Shown here: piece after piece, positions 16,739-29,832 of the stretch | Layout of the letters: every line of letters begins with the position of its first letter | Position numbering within the stretch: position 1 is the first letter of the stretch | Source of the DNA: Variovorax saccharolyticus | Lineage (GTDB): Bacteria > Pseudomonadota > Gammaproteobacteria > Burkholderiales > Burkholderiaceae_C | Assembly: GCF_030316765.1 (NCBI RefSeq) | Contig: NZ_JASZYT010000001.1 | Coordinates: 310,001 to 374,000, forward strand | Reading direction: 5' to 3' | DNA length: 64,000 nucleotides | Made by a program: the position numbers and the translations under genes | Notes under the pieces: generated by a model | What the model was told of the DNA's origin: nothing | The model's input: only the letters and a program-made list of their open reading frames with translations | Databases searched by the model: none

Positions 16739-17110
16739 TCAGTTGATCGCGAGTTGCGCGACGTTGCTGACCGGCACCAGCTTGCCGAGCTTCAGGCTCA
16801 GCACGCCATTTTCGAGCTTGGCTTCGCTGGCCGCGACGTCGATGTCCTGCGGCAGCTCGTAGGCGGCCTTGATCTGGCGCTTGGCTTCGGCCTTGCTCTC
16901 GATGCGGACCACGGCGCCTTCGATGCCGATCGTCAGGTCGTCGCGCGACAGGCCGGGCACGTCGAGCGTGAGGGTCCAGGTCTTGTCGTCCTGCTCGACG
17001 TTGAGCGAACGCTGCGCACCCGAGAAGGCCTGGTTGACGAAGCGCTCGAGGCTGCGGTCATAGGTGCGCGGAACGAAGCGGGCGGTGCGGACTGCGGGGG
17101 CGAAAAACAT
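16739..17110 (-). CDS. Hsp20 / alpha-crystallin small heat-shock protein
   Basis: ATP-independent chaperone of 123 residues (MFFAPAVRTARFVPRTYDRS). The alpha-crystallin domain spans about residues 35-115: TLTLDVPGLSRDDLTIGIEG and the conserved LENGVLSLKLGK near the end. It is shorter than usual at both ends and lacks an obvious C-terminal I-x-I tail. Good Shine-Dalgarno (AGGAG) before the ATG. Divergent from the binding-protein gene at 17238. Confidence 0.88.
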   Translation of the reverse strand: MFFAPAVRTARFVPRTYDRSLERFVNQAFSGAQRSLNVEQDDKTWTLTLDVPGLSRDDLTIGIEGAVVRIESKAEAKRQIKAAYELPQDIDVAASEAKLENGVLSLKLGKLVPVSNVAQLAIN

Positions 17111-17237
17111 GGTGAGACTCCTGGGCTGAGTGATGACTTCCGGGACAAGAATGTGTGTCCCTTACACTGCGCGGCGTTCAACAAGACAAGTGCCGCATGC
17201 CAACGCATCTAGGCGCTGCAACAGGGGATTCAAGACA

Positions 17238-18518
17238 ATGCCTTCCAACTTTATTTGGCGTCGACGCGCCTTGAAATTGGCCGCTCTGGCGCTATGCGCG
17301 CCGGCGCTCCCCGCCGCCCTGGCGCAGTCGGCGCCACCGATCCGGCTGGCCCTGATCGAGAGCATGAGCGGGCCTTTCGCCAACACCGGCGAGGCGGTGT
17401 TCCGCAATCTTCTGTGGGCGGTCGAGCGGGTCAACGCCCGTGGCGGCGTCAAGCTGCCGGGCGGTGCCCGCATGCTGCAACTCGATCGCTACGACAGCAA
17501 GGGACAGAACGAAGAGGCGCTGTCGGCGCTGCGCGCGGCGATGGACGACGGCGCGCGCATCGTGCTGCAGGGCAACTCCTCGGCCACCGCGGCGGCGCTG
17601 ATCGACGCCATCGACAAGAACAACGAGCGCGACCCTTCGCGGCGCGTGCTGTTCCTCAACTACTCGGCGGTCGATCCGGCGCTGACCAACGAGCGCTGCA
17701 GCTTCTGGCATTTCCGCTTCGATGCCCATGCCGACATGCGCGTCACGGCGCTGATGCAGGTGTTGCAGGAGGACAAGGCGCTGCAGCGCGTCTACCTCAT
17801 CGGGCAGGACTACAGCTTCGGCCAGTCGGTGCTGCGCGAATCGCGCCGCCAGCTGGCCGGGCTGCGCCCCGACGTGCAGATCGTCGGCGACGAGCTGCAC
17901 CCGATGGGCCGCGTCAAGGACTTCTCGCCCTATGCGACGAAGATCATGGCCAGCGGTGCGCAGGGCGTGATCACCGGCAACTGGGGCAACGACCTCACGC
18001 TGCTGGTCAAGGCGGCGCGCGAGGCCGGCTTCAACGGCAGCTTCTACACCTTCTACGGCAACGCACTGGGCGCGCCGGCGGCCATCGGCGACGCCGGCAT
18101 CGGCCGCGTGGTGGCGGTGGCGGACTGGCTGCCGAACGTGCAGACACCGCAGAGCGAGGCCTTCTATCGCGACTTCCGCACCCGCTTTCCGAAGGCCTCC
18201 GACGACTACGTCCACATGCGCATGCAGCTGCTGATCGAGGCGCTGGCGCAGGCCATCGAGCGGGCCGGCAGCGTCGACACCGTGGCCGTCGCGCGCGCCC
18301 TCGAGAAGGCCGACGTCTCGCTGGCCGGCCAGCGCGGCCACATGCGCGCCGAGGATCATCAGTTCCAGCAGCAGCTGGTGGTCGGCGTCATGGACCGGCA
18401 GGGTGCGCCCGGCGTCAAGTTCGATGTCGAGGGCTCGGGCTACGGCTTCCGGGTCATCAAGACCATCCCCGCCAGCCGCGCCGAAATGCCGACCAGCTGC
18501 AAGATGCAGCGCCCCTGA
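17238..18518 (+). CDS. Branched-chain-amino-acid-type ABC transporter substrate-binding protein
   Basis: 426-residue periplasmic type I binding protein (Peripla_BP_6/LivK-like). An Arg-rich signal (FIWRRRALKLAALALCAPAL) ending near ALAQ precedes IRLALIESMSGPFANTGEAV, the typical start of the mature fold. No permease or ATPase genes accompany it; it is an orphan followed 16 bases later by an aminotransferase gene. That pairing suggests an amino-acid or amine substrate, but this is inference only. Confidence 0.82.
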   Translation: MPSNFIWRRRALKLAALALCAPALPAALAQSAPPIRLALIESMSGPFANTGEAVFRNLLWAVERVNARGGVKLPGGARMLQLDRYDSKGQNEEALSALRAAMDDGARIVLQGNSSATAAALIDAIDKNNERDPSRRVLFLNYSAVDPALTNERCSFWHFRFDAHADMRVTALMQVLQEDKALQRVYLIGQDYSFGQSVLRESRRQLAGLRPDVQIVGDELHPMGRVKDFSPYATKIMASGAQGVITGNWGNDLTLLVKAAREAGFNGSFYTFYGNALGAPAAIGDAGIGRVVAVADWLPNVQTPQSEAFYRDFRTRFPKASDDYVHMRMQLLIEALAQAIERAGSVDTVAVARALEKADVSLAGQRGHMRAEDHQFQQQLVVGVMDRQGAPGVKFDVEGSGYGFRVIKTIPASRAEMPTSCKMQRP

Positions 18519-18534
18519 ACCCGAAAGACAAGCC

Positions 18535-19692
18535 ATGCGTCAAGCGATCCACGACCTCGAAGCCTCCAAGATCCGCGAGGTGGCCAATGCCGGCCTCGGC
18601 CGCAGCGACGTGCTGGCCTTCTGGTTCGGAGAAAGCGACGAGGTCACGCCCGATGTGGTCCGCCAGGCCGCCATCGATTCGCTGCAGCGCGGCGAGACCT
18701 TCTATGCCCACAACCTGGGCCTGCCCGAGCTGCGGGAGGCGGTGGCCGCCTACATGAGCGGGCTGCATCCGAAGATCGAGGCCTCGCGCATCGCGATCAC
18801 CTCGGGCGGCGTCAGCGCGCTGATGCTGGCGGTGCAGGCGCTGGTCGATGCCGGCGACGAGGTGGTGGCGGTCACGCCGGTCTGGCCGAACCTCACGGCG
18901 CAGCCCGCGATCCTCGGCGCCCGCGTGCGCTGCGTTGCGCTGGTGCCGAGGGCAGGGCAGTGGACGCTCGACCTGGACGCGCTACGCGCGGCCGTCACGC
19001 CGGCCACCAAGCTCTTGATCGTCAACGCACCGAACAATCCGACCGGCTGGACGCTCACGCGCGCCGAGCAGCAGGCGATCCTCGACCACTGCCGCGGCAC
19101 CGGCACCTGGATCCTGGCCGATGAGGTCTACGAGCGGCTCTACTACGAGCCGACGCCCAACGGCTGCGCGCCGAGCTTCCTCGACATCGCGGGCGCCGAC
19201 GACCGGCTGGTGGTCGCCCACAGCTTCAGCAAGAGCTTCCTGATGACCGGCTGGCGCCTCGGCTGGCTGGTGCTGCCGCCGGCCCTGATGGACGGCATGG
19301 GCAAGCTGATCGAGTTCAACACCTCCTGCGCCAGCGTCTTCACGCAGCGCGCAGGCATCGCGGCGCTGGCGCATGGCGACGAGATCACGCCGAAGATCGT
19401 GGCCCATCTCAAGGCCTGCCGCGACACGCTGCTGCCCTTGCTGGCCGACGTGCCCGGCGTCAAGGTCGCGCCGGCGCGCGGCGGCATGTACGCCTTCTTC
19501 CAGCTCGAGGGCTTCGGCGATTCGCTCGAGGTCGCCAAGCGCCTGGTGGTCGAGGCCGGCCTCGGCCTGGCCCCCGGCAACGCCTTCGCCCCCGAAGCCC
19601 AGGGCTGGCTGCGCTGGTGCTTCGCGTCGAAGGACCCCGGCCGGCTGGTCGAGGGGGTCGACCGCCTCAAGCGCTGGCTGGCGGCGCAATAG
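18535..19692 (+). CDS. PLP-dependent aminotransferase, class I/II
   Basis: 385 residues (MRQAIHDLEASKIREVANAG). Fold-type I motifs: NAPNNPTGW (about residues 163-171), an active-site lysine in SFSKSFLMTGWRLGW, and an arginine for the substrate carboxylate in WLRWCFAS near the end. Likely transaminates an amino acid with 2-oxoglutarate; specificity cannot be read from sequence. Probably co-transcribed with the preceding binding protein. The stop at 19692 is followed by the rpsO promoter region. Confidence 0.85.
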   Translation: MRQAIHDLEASKIREVANAGLGRSDVLAFWFGESDEVTPDVVRQAAIDSLQRGETFYAHNLGLPELREAVAAYMSGLHPKIEASRIAITSGGVSALMLAVQALVDAGDEVVAVTPVWPNLTAQPAILGARVRCVALVPRAGQWTLDLDALRAAVTPATKLLIVNAPNNPTGWTLTRAEQQAILDHCRGTGTWILADEVYERLYYEPTPNGCAPSFLDIAGADDRLVVAHSFSKSFLMTGWRLGWLVLPPALMDGMGKLIEFNTSCASVFTQRAGIAALAHGDEITPKIVAHLKACRDTLLPLLADVPGVKVAPARGGMYAFFQLEGFGDSLEVAKRLVVEAGLGLAPGNAFAPEAQGWLRWCFASKDPGRLVEGVDRLKRWLAAQ

Positions 19693-19782
19693 GGCGGGTT
19701 GCGCTTTCGGTATATAATCCCAAAGCTTTGCATGTTGCAAGCGCACGGTGGGTGCAGTTCCAGCGCACACCGCAAGTCAAAC

Positions 19783-19807
19783 ATCCCGGCGGTTCGCCCC
19801 CCGGGAT
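19783..19807 (+). promoter_or_regulatory. Leader hairpin before rpsO
   Basis: ATCCCGG and CCGGGAT enclose an inner GGCG/CGCC segment, ending 18 bases before the rpsO ATG. It could take part in S15 translational autoregulation, known for rpsO in other bacteria. A consensus -10 TATAAT lies at 19713-19718 without a clear -35. Functional role inferred. Confidence 0.35.
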
Positions 19808-19825
19808 CGGAACGAAGGAAACACA

Positions 19826-20092
19826 ATGATCGCAGCCTCCATCAAGGCCGAAGTTGTCAAGGACAACGCCCGCGCCGCCAACGACACCGGCAGCCCGGAA
19901 GTGCAAGTCGCACTGCTGACCGCCCGCATCAACGAGCTCACGCCTCACTTCAAGACGCACGCCAAGGACCACCACGGTCGCCGCGGCCTGCTGCGCATGG
20001 TGAGCCGCCGCCGCAAGCTGCTGGACTACCTCAAGTCCAAGGACGCCGACCGCTACACCGCGCTGATCGCCAAGCTGGGCCTGCGCAAGTAA
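19826..20092 (+). CDS. rpsO: 30S ribosomal protein S15
   Basis: 88 residues starting [20 protein letters not shown] and ending [12 protein letters not shown], with the S15 core [20 protein letters not shown] and [20 protein letters not shown]. It binds 16S rRNA in the platform of the small subunit. Normal length, strong Shine-Dalgarno (GAAGGAA). Followed by an intrinsic terminator and then pnp, the classic rpsO-pnp order. Confidence 0.99.
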   Translation: MIAASIKAEVVKDNARAANDTGSPEVQVALLTARINELTPHFKTHAKDHHGRRGLLRMVSRRRKLLDYLKSKDADRYTALIAKLGLRK

Positions 20093-20106
20093 GTCGAATC
20101 GCATGC

Positions 20107-20145
20107 AAAAACGCCTGGGTTAGTCCGCTAGCTCAGGCGTTTTTT
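20107..20145 (+). terminator. Intrinsic terminator after rpsO
   Basis: AAAAACGCCTG (20107-20117) pairs with CAGGCGTTTTT (20134-20144) over a 16-base loop, with a run of six T at 20140-20145. It lies 15 bases after the rpsO stop and partly separates rpsO from pnp. Confidence 0.9.
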
Positions 20146-20180
20146 ACTTCGGAGCCGCAAAAACAGAGCGAAGCTGTGTC

Positions 20181-20217
20181 ATTCCAGAGAGGTTCTCACC
20201 GAGCTTCCCTGGAATGG
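20181..20217 (+). promoter_or_regulatory. Stem-loop in the pnp 5' leader
   Basis: CATTCCAG (20181-20188) pairs with CTGGAATG (20210-20217), with partial extension inward (AGAGG opposite CTTCC). It sits about 80 bases before the pnp ATG. In enterobacteria pnp is autoregulated through an RNase III-cleaved leader stem; this may be an equivalent. Confidence 0.4.
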
Positions 20218-20297
20218 CATCGTGTTCTGACAAGCGCTCCGGCCCCCGCGGGACCCGTGGTCGTCACAGGTCGCCGCCATCCAAACAGGAGCACAAC

Positions 20298-22625
<2,328 letters not shown>

Positions 22626-22708
22626 TGAGCCGCGATGGCGGCGACGCCATCGCGCTGGACCGCGTGCCGCCCGCATTGTGCGCGGCGGCCGCTACCCGGA
22701 AAGAGACC

Positions 22709-23707
22709 ATGAAAGCCATTGAGATCACATCGTTCGGCGCCCCCGAGGTGCTGCGCATGGTGGAACGTCCTGCGCCCGTTGCCGGCGCGGGCGAATTGCT
22801 GATCCGTGTGGCCGCGAGCGGTGTCAACCGCCCCGACGTGCTGCAGCGGACCGGGAACTACCCGGTGCCGCCGGGCGCCTCCGACCTGCCCGGACTCGAA
22901 GTCGCGGGCGAAATCGTCGCCGGCGACGACAAGGCGCTGGCCGAGGCCGGCTTCAAGATCGGCGACCACGTCTGCGCCCTGGTGGCCGGCGGCGGCTATG
23001 CCGAGCTTTGCGTCGCACCGGTGGCCCAGTGCCTGCCTGTGCCCAAGGGCTGGAGCGACGTCGAGGCAGCCACGCTGCCCGAGACCTTCTTCACCGTCTG
23101 GAGCAACGTCTTCGAGCGCGGCCGCCTGCAGAAGGGCGAGACCCTGCTGATCCAGGGCGGCACCAGCGGCATCGGCGTCACCGCGATCCAGCTCGGCAAG
23201 GCGCTCGGCGCCACCGTGATCGCGACCGCCGGCAGCGACGACAAGTGCGAGGCCTGCCTGAAGCTCGGCGCCGACCACGCGATCAACTACAAGACGGCCG
23301 ATTTCGCCGAAGAGGCCAAGCGCCTCACCGGCGGCAAGGGCGTCGACGTCATTCTCGACATGGTGGCCGGCGGCTACGTGGCGCGGGAGATCGACTGCCT
23401 GGCCGAAGACGGCCGGCTGGTGATCATCGCGGTGCAGGGCGGCGTCAAGGCCGAGGTCAACGCCGGCCTGGTGCTGCGCCGCCGGCTCACGATCACCGGC
23501 TCGACCCTGCGGCCGCGGCCGGTCGCGTTCAAGGGCGCGATCGCCAAGGCCCTGCGCGAGCGCGTCTGGCCGCTGCTCGAGAGCGGTGCGGTCAAGCCGA
23601 TCATCCACAGCCGCTACGCAGCGGCCGGGGAGCCCAGCGGCGCCGCGCAGGCCCACGTCCTGATGGAATCGAACCAGCACATCGGCAAGATCGTGCTGAC
23701 CTGGTGA
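22709..23707 (+). CDS. NAD(P)H quinone oxidoreductase (PIG3/QOR-like, MDR family)
   Basis: 332 residues (MKAIEITSFGAPEVLRMVER). Medium-chain dehydrogenase/reductase fold without the structural zinc cysteines; the nucleotide-binding motif is IQGGTSGIGVTAIQLGKALG (about residues 147-166), and GVNRPDVLQRTGNYP near residue 40 is typical of PIG3-type quinone reductases. Probably reduces quinones with NADPH. Between pnp and tpiA, 11 bases before tpiA, likely co-transcribed with the latter. Confidence 0.88.
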   Translation: MKAIEITSFGAPEVLRMVERPAPVAGAGELLIRVAASGVNRPDVLQRTGNYPVPPGASDLPGLEVAGEIVAGDDKALAEAGFKIGDHVCALVAGGGYAELCVAPVAQCLPVPKGWSDVEAATLPETFFTVWSNVFERGRLQKGETLLIQGGTSGIGVTAIQLGKALGATVIATAGSDDKCEACLKLGADHAINYKTADFAEEAKRLTGGKGVDVILDMVAGGYVAREIDCLAEDGRLVIIAVQGGVKAEVNAGLVLRRRLTITGSTLRPRPVAFKGAIAKALRERVWPLLESGAVKPIIHSRYAAAGEPSGAAQAHVLMESNQHIGKIVLTW

Positions 23708-23718
23708 ACTAGACAGAC

Positions 23719-24471
23719 ATGACGACCAAGAAGAACCTGATCGCGGGCAACTGGAAGATGAACGGCAGCCTGGCTGCCAACGAGGCGCTCGTGAAGGCCT
23801 TGCTCGCCGGGGTGGGCGCGCCCGCCTGCGAAGTCGCGGTCTGCGTGCCGGCGCCGTATCTCTCGCAGGTGCAGTCGCTGGTGGCAGGCTCGCCGATCGC
23901 GCTCGGTGCGCAGGACCTCTCGGCCCAGCCGCAGGGTGCCTTCACGGGCGAGCAATCGGCGGCGATGCTCAAGGACTTCGGCGTGCGCTACGCGATCGTC
24001 GGGCACTCCGAGCGGCGCCAGTACCACGGCGAGACGGATGAGCTCGTGGCGGCCAAGACCGCCGCCGCGCTGGCCAACGGCATCACGCCGATCGTCTGCG
24101 TCGGCGAGACGCTGGCCGAGCGGGAAGCAGGGCGCACCGAGGAGGTCGTCAAGCGCCAGCTGGCCGCGGTGATCCATGTCAACGGCCATTGCATCAGCGA
24201 GATCGTCGTCGCCTACGAACCGGTCTGGGCCATCGGCACCGGCAAGACGGCGACGCCGGCACAGGCCCAGTCGGTGCATGCCGTGCTGCGTGCGCAGCTG
24301 CACCACGCGGCCAGCGAGCATGCCGCCGGCATCCGCATCCTCTACGGCGGCAGCATGAACGCGGCCAACGCGGCCGAACTGCTGGCCGAAGCCGACATCG
24401 ACGGCGGCCTGATCGGCGGCGCGTCGCTCAAGGCCCCCGATTTCCTGCAGATCATTGCAGCGGCCCGCTGA
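23719..24471 (+). CDS. tpiA: Triosephosphate isomerase
   Basis: Interconverts dihydroxyacetone phosphate and glyceraldehyde 3-phosphate. 250 residues with [12 protein letters not shown] at the N-terminus, catalytic histidine in IVGHSERRQ (about 96) and catalytic glutamate in [18 protein letters not shown] (about 169), then [10 protein letters not shown]. Normal length. The order tpiA-secG-tRNA-Leu-nuoA is widespread in proteobacteria. Confidence 0.98.
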   Translation: MTTKKNLIAGNWKMNGSLAANEALVKALLAGVGAPACEVAVCVPAPYLSQVQSLVAGSPIALGAQDLSAQPQGAFTGEQSAAMLKDFGVRYAIVGHSERRQYHGETDELVAAKTAAALANGITPIVCVGETLAEREAGRTEEVVKRQLAAVIHVNGHCISEIVVAYEPVWAIGTGKTATPAQAQSVHAVLRAQLHHAASEHAAGIRILYGGSMNAANAAELLAEADIDGGLIGGASLKAPDFLQIIAAAR

Positions 24472-24508
24472 AGCGCGGCCGACGACAAAAATTTAGGAGT
24501 TAGAACGA

Positions 24509-24937
24509 ATGAATGTGGTCCTCAACATCCTGGTGGGCGTGCAGATGCTCACCGCGCTCGCCATGATCGGGCTGATCCTGATCCAGCACGGGAAGGGCGC
24601 CGACATGGGCGCCGCCTTCGGCAGCGGCAGCGCCGGCAGCCTGTTCGGCGCCAGCGGCAGCGCGAACTTCCTGTCGCGCACCACCGCGGTGCTGGCGGCC
24701 GTGTTCTTCGCCTGCACCCTGATGCTGGCCTATTTCGGCCACGCCCGGCCGGCCGGCGGCGGCAACAGCCTGCTCGAACGCGCGACCACCGGTACCCCGG
24801 CGCCGGCGCCCGCACCTGCCGCGGCCCCCGAATCGGCGACCCAGATCCCGAGCAGCGGCGGCGCTTCCACGCCGGCGGCCCCGGCCTCGGCACCGGCCGC
24901 GCCCGCCCCGGGCGCGGGCCAGATCCCGGGCAAGTGA
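24509..24937 (+). CDS. secG: Protein-export translocase subunit SecG
   Basis: Accessory membrane subunit of SecYEG. 142 residues: TM1 near VVLNILVGVQMLTALAMIGL, the conserved cytoplasmic loop QHGKGADMGAAFGSGSAGSL and RTTAVLAAVFFACTLMLAYF as TM2, then a long Ala/Pro-rich C-terminal tail (about 55 residues of A/P/T repeats) common in betaproteobacterial SecG. Strong Shine-Dalgarno (TAGGAG). Confidence 0.96.
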   Translation: MNVVLNILVGVQMLTALAMIGLILIQHGKGADMGAAFGSGSAGSLFGASGSANFLSRTTAVLAAVFFACTLMLAYFGHARPAGGGNSLLERATTGTPAPAPAPAAAPESATQIPSSGGASTPAAPASAPAAPAPGAGQIPGK

Positions 24938-25057
24938 TCCGTTAGCGAACTTGTTGGCCGTCGAGTGAAATCGGCCAAATTTCAGGGTAAACTCTAAAGC
25001 TGTTCCGGAAAGCCAAAACCTTACAAGGTTCCTCATGCCATCCGGGCAGCAAAAACC

Positions 25058-25142
25058 GCGGTCGTGGTGAAATTGGTAGACACGCTATCTTGAGGGGGTA
25101 GTGGCGAAAGCTGTGCGAGTTCGAGTCTCGCCGACCGCACCA
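25058..25142 (+). tRNA. tRNA-Leu (anticodon GAG)
   Basis: 85 bases including encoded CCA. The acceptor stem GCGGTCG pairs with CGACCGC (25132-25138); D-arm GTGAAATTGGTAGAC; anticodon stem CTATC/GGTAG with loop TTGAGGG giving GAG at positions 34-36; long variable arm TGGCGAAAGCTGT; T-arm GCGAGTTCGAGTCTCGC. It is homologous in layout to E. coli leuU and lies between secG and nuoA. Confidence 0.97.
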
Positions 25143-25147
25143 AATCT

Positions 25148-25177
25148 CACTGGCAGGAAATGTGCTTCCTGCCAGTG
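25148..25177 (+). promoter_or_regulatory. Strong 12-bp hairpin between tRNA-Leu and nuoA
   Basis: CACTGGCAGGAA (25148-25159) and its exact complement TTCCTGCCAGTG (25166-25177) enclose the hexaloop ATGTGC. It starts five bases after the tRNA 3' end and finishes 23 bases before the nuoA ATG. No T-run follows, so it is not a standard terminator; a processing, mRNA 5'-end stabilising or attenuation role is possible. Confidence 0.65.
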
Positions 25178-25200
25178 TCAAGCGGTGATAGAACCCCCTG

Positions 25201-25560
25201 ATGAACCTCGATTCCTACCTCCCCGTCCTGTTGTTCATCCTGGTCGGCGTCGGAGTCGGCGTTGCTCCTCAGGTTCTGGGTTACATCCTCGGCCCCAATC
25301 GGCCGGACGCTGCCAAGAATTCCCCCTACGAATGCGGCTTCGAGGCCTTCGAAGACGCGCGCATGAAGTTCGACGTCCGGTACTACCTGGTCGCGATCCT
25401 CTTCATCCTCTTCGATCTCGAAATCGCTTTTCTCTTTCCCTGGGCCATCGCGCTCAAGGAGATCGGTGTCGTCGGCTTCTGGGCCATGATGATTTTCCTG
25501 GCCATCCTCGTCGTGGGTTTCATCTACGAGTGGAAAAAAGGCGCGCTCGATTGGGAATGA
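25201..25560 (+). CDS. nuoA: NADH-quinone oxidoreductase subunit A
   Basis: 119-residue membrane subunit of complex I ([20 protein letters not shown]), three TM segments, with the conserved loop [39 protein letters not shown] read in two pieces around residue 40-75. First gene of the nuoA-N operon; nuoB starts 15 bases after its stop. Confidence 0.97.
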   Translation: MNLDSYLPVLLFILVGVGVGVAPQVLGYILGPNRPDAAKNSPYECGFEAFEDARMKFDVRYYLVAILFILFDLEIAFLFPWAIALKEIGVVGFWAMMIFLAILVVGFIYEWKKGALDWE

Positions 25561-25575
25561 CAAGGAATCCGCAAA

Positions 25576-26055
25576 ATGGCCATTGAAGGCGTCATGAAGG
25601 AAGGCTTCGTCACCACCACCTACGACTCGGTGGTGAACTGGGCCAAGACCGGATCACTGTGGCCCATGACCTTCGGTCTGGCCTGCTGTGCCGTGGAGAT
25701 GATGCATGCGGGCGCTGCCCGCTATGACATCGACCGCTTCGGCATGCTGTTCCGCCCCAGCCCGCGCCAGTCCGATCTGATGATCGTGGCCGGCACGCTG
25801 TGCAACAAGATGGCGCCGGCGCTGCGCAAGGTCTACGACCAGATGCCCGAGCCGCGCTGGGTGCTCTCGATGGGCTCCTGCGCCAATGGCGGCGGCTACT
25901 ACCACTACAGCTATTCGGTCGTGCGCGGCTGCGACCGCATCGTGCCGGTCGATGTCTACGTGCCGGGCTGCCCGCCGACCGCCGAGGCGCTTTTGTACGG
26001 GGTGATCCAGCTCCAGCAGAAGATCCGCCGCACCAACACGATCGCGCGCGCCTGA
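25576..26055 (+). CDS. nuoB: NADH-quinone oxidoreductase subunit B
   Basis: 159 residues carrying cluster N2, the terminal [4Fe-4S] centre that reduces quinone. Visible ligands: the tandem cysteines in [12 protein letters not shown] (about 36-37), [10 protein letters not shown] (about 101) and [12 protein letters not shown] (about 131). Sits at the junction of the peripheral and membrane arms. Normal length; 12 bases before nuoC. Confidence 0.98.
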   Translation: MAIEGVMKEGFVTTTYDSVVNWAKTGSLWPMTFGLACCAVEMMHAGAARYDIDRFGMLFRPSPRQSDLMIVAGTLCNKMAPALRKVYDQMPEPRWVLSMGSCANGGGYYHYSYSVVRGCDRIVPVDVYVPGCPPTAEALLYGVIQLQQKIRRTNTIARA

Positions 26056-26067
26056 AGAGCGAGAGAC

Positions 26068-26676
26068 ATGACCGACTTTGCCATTTCTCCCGAGGCGCTG
26101 CAGACCCAGATCATCGAAACACTTGGCTCCAAGGCGAAGAGCGTCACGCTCGCGCTGGGCGAGGTGACGGTGGTCGTCGGCGCCGCCGACTACCTCGAAG
26201 CTGCCATCCTGCTGCGTGACGCGCCGGGCTGCCGTTTCGAGCAGCTGATCGATCTCTGCGGCATGGACTACTCCGACTACCGCGAAGGCGAGTGGCAGGG
26301 CGAGCGCTTCGGCGTCGTCTCGCACCTGCTGTCGGTGAGTCTCAACCAGCGCGTGCGCCTGCGGGTGTTCGTGCCCAACGAAGACCTGCCGGTCATCGAT
26401 TCCCTGACCCCTGTCTGGAACGCTGCCGGCTGGTTCGAGCGCGAGGCCTTCGATCTCTACGGCATCGTGTTCGAAGGCCATGACGACCTGCGCCGCATCC
26501 TGACCGACTACGGCTTCATCGGCCACCCGTTCCGCAAGGATTTCCCGGTGTCGGGCCATGTCGAGATGCGCTATGACGCGGAACAGAAGCGCGTGATCTA
26601 CCAGCCGGTCTCGATCGAGCCGCGCGAGATCACGCCGCGCGTGATCCGCGAAGACAACTACGGTGGCTTGCACTGA
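26068..26676 (+). CDS. nuoC: NADH-quinone oxidoreductase subunit C
   Basis: 202-residue 30-kDa-type subunit of the peripheral arm. The family signature ERE(A)[18 protein letters not shown] is seen near residues 126-146, with [13 protein letters not shown] following. It is separate from NuoD, unlike the fused NuoCD of enterobacteria. Stop TGA overlaps the nuoD start ATG by one base (TGATG). Confidence 0.97.
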   Translation: MTDFAISPEALQTQIIETLGSKAKSVTLALGEVTVVVGAADYLEAAILLRDAPGCRFEQLIDLCGMDYSDYREGEWQGERFGVVSHLLSVSLNQRVRLRVFVPNEDLPVIDSLTPVWNAAGWFEREAFDLYGIVFEGHDDLRRILTDYGFIGHPFRKDFPVSGHVEMRYDAEQKRVIYQPVSIEPREITPRVIREDNYGGLH

Positions 26677-27929
26677 TGGCTGAAATCAAGAACTACACGC
26701 TCAACTTCGGCCCGCAGCATCCCGCAGCACACGGCGTGCTGCGGCTCGTGCTCGAGCTCGATGGCGAAGTGATCCAGCGCGCCGACCCGCACATCGGCCT
26801 GCTGCACCGCGCCACCGAAAAGCTGGCCGAGTCGCGCACCTTCATCCAGTCGCTGCCCTACATGGACCGTCTCGACTACGTGTCGATGATGAGCAACGAG
26901 CATGCGTACTGCCTCGCGATCGAGCGCCTCATGGGCCTCGACGTGCCGCTGCGGGCGCAATACATCCGCGTCATGTTCGCCGAGATCACGCGGCTGCTGA
27001 ACCACCTGCTGTGGCTCGGCGCGCACGGCCTGGACTGCGGCGCGATGAACATGCTCATCTACTGCTTCCGCGAGCGCGAAGACCTGTTCGACATGTACGA
27101 GGCGGTGTCGGGTGCGCGCATGCACGCGGCCTATTTCCGTCCGGGCGGCGTCTACCGCGACCTGCCGGACGCGATGCCGCAGTACAAGGTCAGCAAGATC
27201 AAGAACGCGAAGGCGATCGAGCGGCTCAACGAGAATCGCCAGGGTTCGCTGCTCGACTTCGTCGACGACTTCTGCAAGCGCTTCCCGAAGATGGTCGACG
27301 AGTACGAGACGCTGCTCACCGACAACCGCATCTGGAAGCAGCGCACCGTGGGCATCGGCGTGGTTACGCCCGAGCGCGCGCTCAATCTCGGCTTCACCGG
27401 CCCGATGCTGCGGGGCTCGGGCATCGCCTGGGACCTGCGCAAGAAGCAGCCCTACGACGTCTACGACCGCATGGAGTTCGACGTCCCGGTGGGCGTCACC
27501 GGCGACTGCTACGACCGCTACCTGGTGCGCGTCGAGGAGATGCGCCAGGCCAACAAGATCATCCAGCAATGCTCGGCCTGGCTGCGTGCCAACCCGGGCC
27601 CGGTGATCACGGCCAACCACAAGGTGGCGGCGCCGGCGCGCGAGTCCATGAAGGCCAACATGGAAGAGCTGATCCATCACTTCAAGCTCTTCACCGAAGG
27701 TTTCCACGTGCCCGAAGGCGAGGCCTATGCCGCCGTCGAGCATCCCAAGGGCGAGTTCGGCATCTACCTCGTGAGCGACGGTGCCAACAAGCCCTACCGC
27801 CTGAAGATCCGCGCACCGGGCTTCCCGCATCTGGCGGCCCTGGACGAAATGGCGCGCGGCCACATGATTGCCGACGCTGTCGCCGTGATCGGCACCATGG
27901 ACATCGTGTTCGGCGAGATCGATCGATGA
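26676..27929 (+). CDS. nuoD: NADH-quinone oxidoreductase subunit D
   Basis: 417 residues ([20 protein letters not shown]), the 49-kDa subunit that forms the quinone site with NuoB. Conserved [30 protein letters not shown] and the C-terminal DIVFGEIDR are present. The stop overlaps the nuoE ATG by four bases (ATGA). Confidence 0.98.
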   Translation: MAEIKNYTLNFGPQHPAAHGVLRLVLELDGEVIQRADPHIGLLHRATEKLAESRTFIQSLPYMDRLDYVSMMSNEHAYCLAIERLMGLDVPLRAQYIRVMFAEITRLLNHLLWLGAHGLDCGAMNMLIYCFREREDLFDMYEAVSGARMHAAYFRPGGVYRDLPDAMPQYKVSKIKNAKAIERLNENRQGSLLDFVDDFCKRFPKMVDEYETLLTDNRIWKQRTVGIGVVTPERALNLGFTGPMLRGSGIAWDLRKKQPYDVYDRMEFDVPVGVTGDCYDRYLVRVEEMRQANKIIQQCSAWLRANPGPVITANHKVAAPARESMKANMEELIHHFKLFTEGFHVPEGEAYAAVEHPKGEFGIYLVSDGANKPYRLKIRAPGFPHLAALDEMARGHMIADAVAVIGTMDIVFGEIDR

Positions 27930-28467
27930 GCCATCCCATGCATTCCGACTCTTCTTCCCACGGCAGCCAAGCGGCGCTGTCGGCCGCCACGCTGGAGCGT
28001 TTTGCCCGCGAGGTCGCCAAGTACCCGCCGGCCGGCAAGCAGTCGGCCGTGATGGCCTGCCTGGCGATCGTGCAGCAGGACGAGGGCTTCGTGAGCGAAC
28101 AGCGCGAGCGCGAGATCGCCGCCTACCTCGGCATGGCGCCGATCGCGGTGCACGAGGTCACGACCTTCTACAACATGTACAACCAGCGGCCGCTGGGCGC
28201 CTACAAGCTCAACGTCTGCACCAACCTGCCGTGCCAGCTGCGCGACGGCGCGAAGGCGCTGGCCCATCTCGAGCAGAAGCTCGGCATCCGCATGGGCGAG
28301 ACCACGCCCGACGGCATGTTCACCTTGCAGCAGAGCGAGTGCCTCGGCGCCTGCGCCGATTCGCCGGTGATGCTGGTCAACGACCGCACCATGTGCAGCT
28401 TCATGAGCAACGAGAAGCTCGACCAGCTGATCGACGGCTTGCGCGGCGCGACCGCGAAGGGAGCCCA

Positions 28468-28471
<4 letters not shown>
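27926..28471 (+). CDS. nuoE: NADH-quinone oxidoreductase subunit E
   Basis: 181 residues, 24-kDa subunit with the [2Fe-2S] cluster N1a. Ligand pattern CTNLPCQL (about 94-99) and [11 protein letters not shown] (about 135-140). ATG at 27926 chosen for the ATGA overlap with nuoD; a second ATG four codons on is possible. Stop overlaps the first of two adjacent nuoF ATGs. Confidence 0.97.
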
Positions 28472-29811
<1,340 letters not shown>

Positions 29812-29832
29812 CGAGCGCGAGAAGAAAAACAT

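Noticed and set aside
24954..24978. TTGGCCG/CGGCCAA stem after secG as a terminator
   Set aside because: Only seven base pairs, an 11-base loop and no T-run; too weak to call as a terminator.
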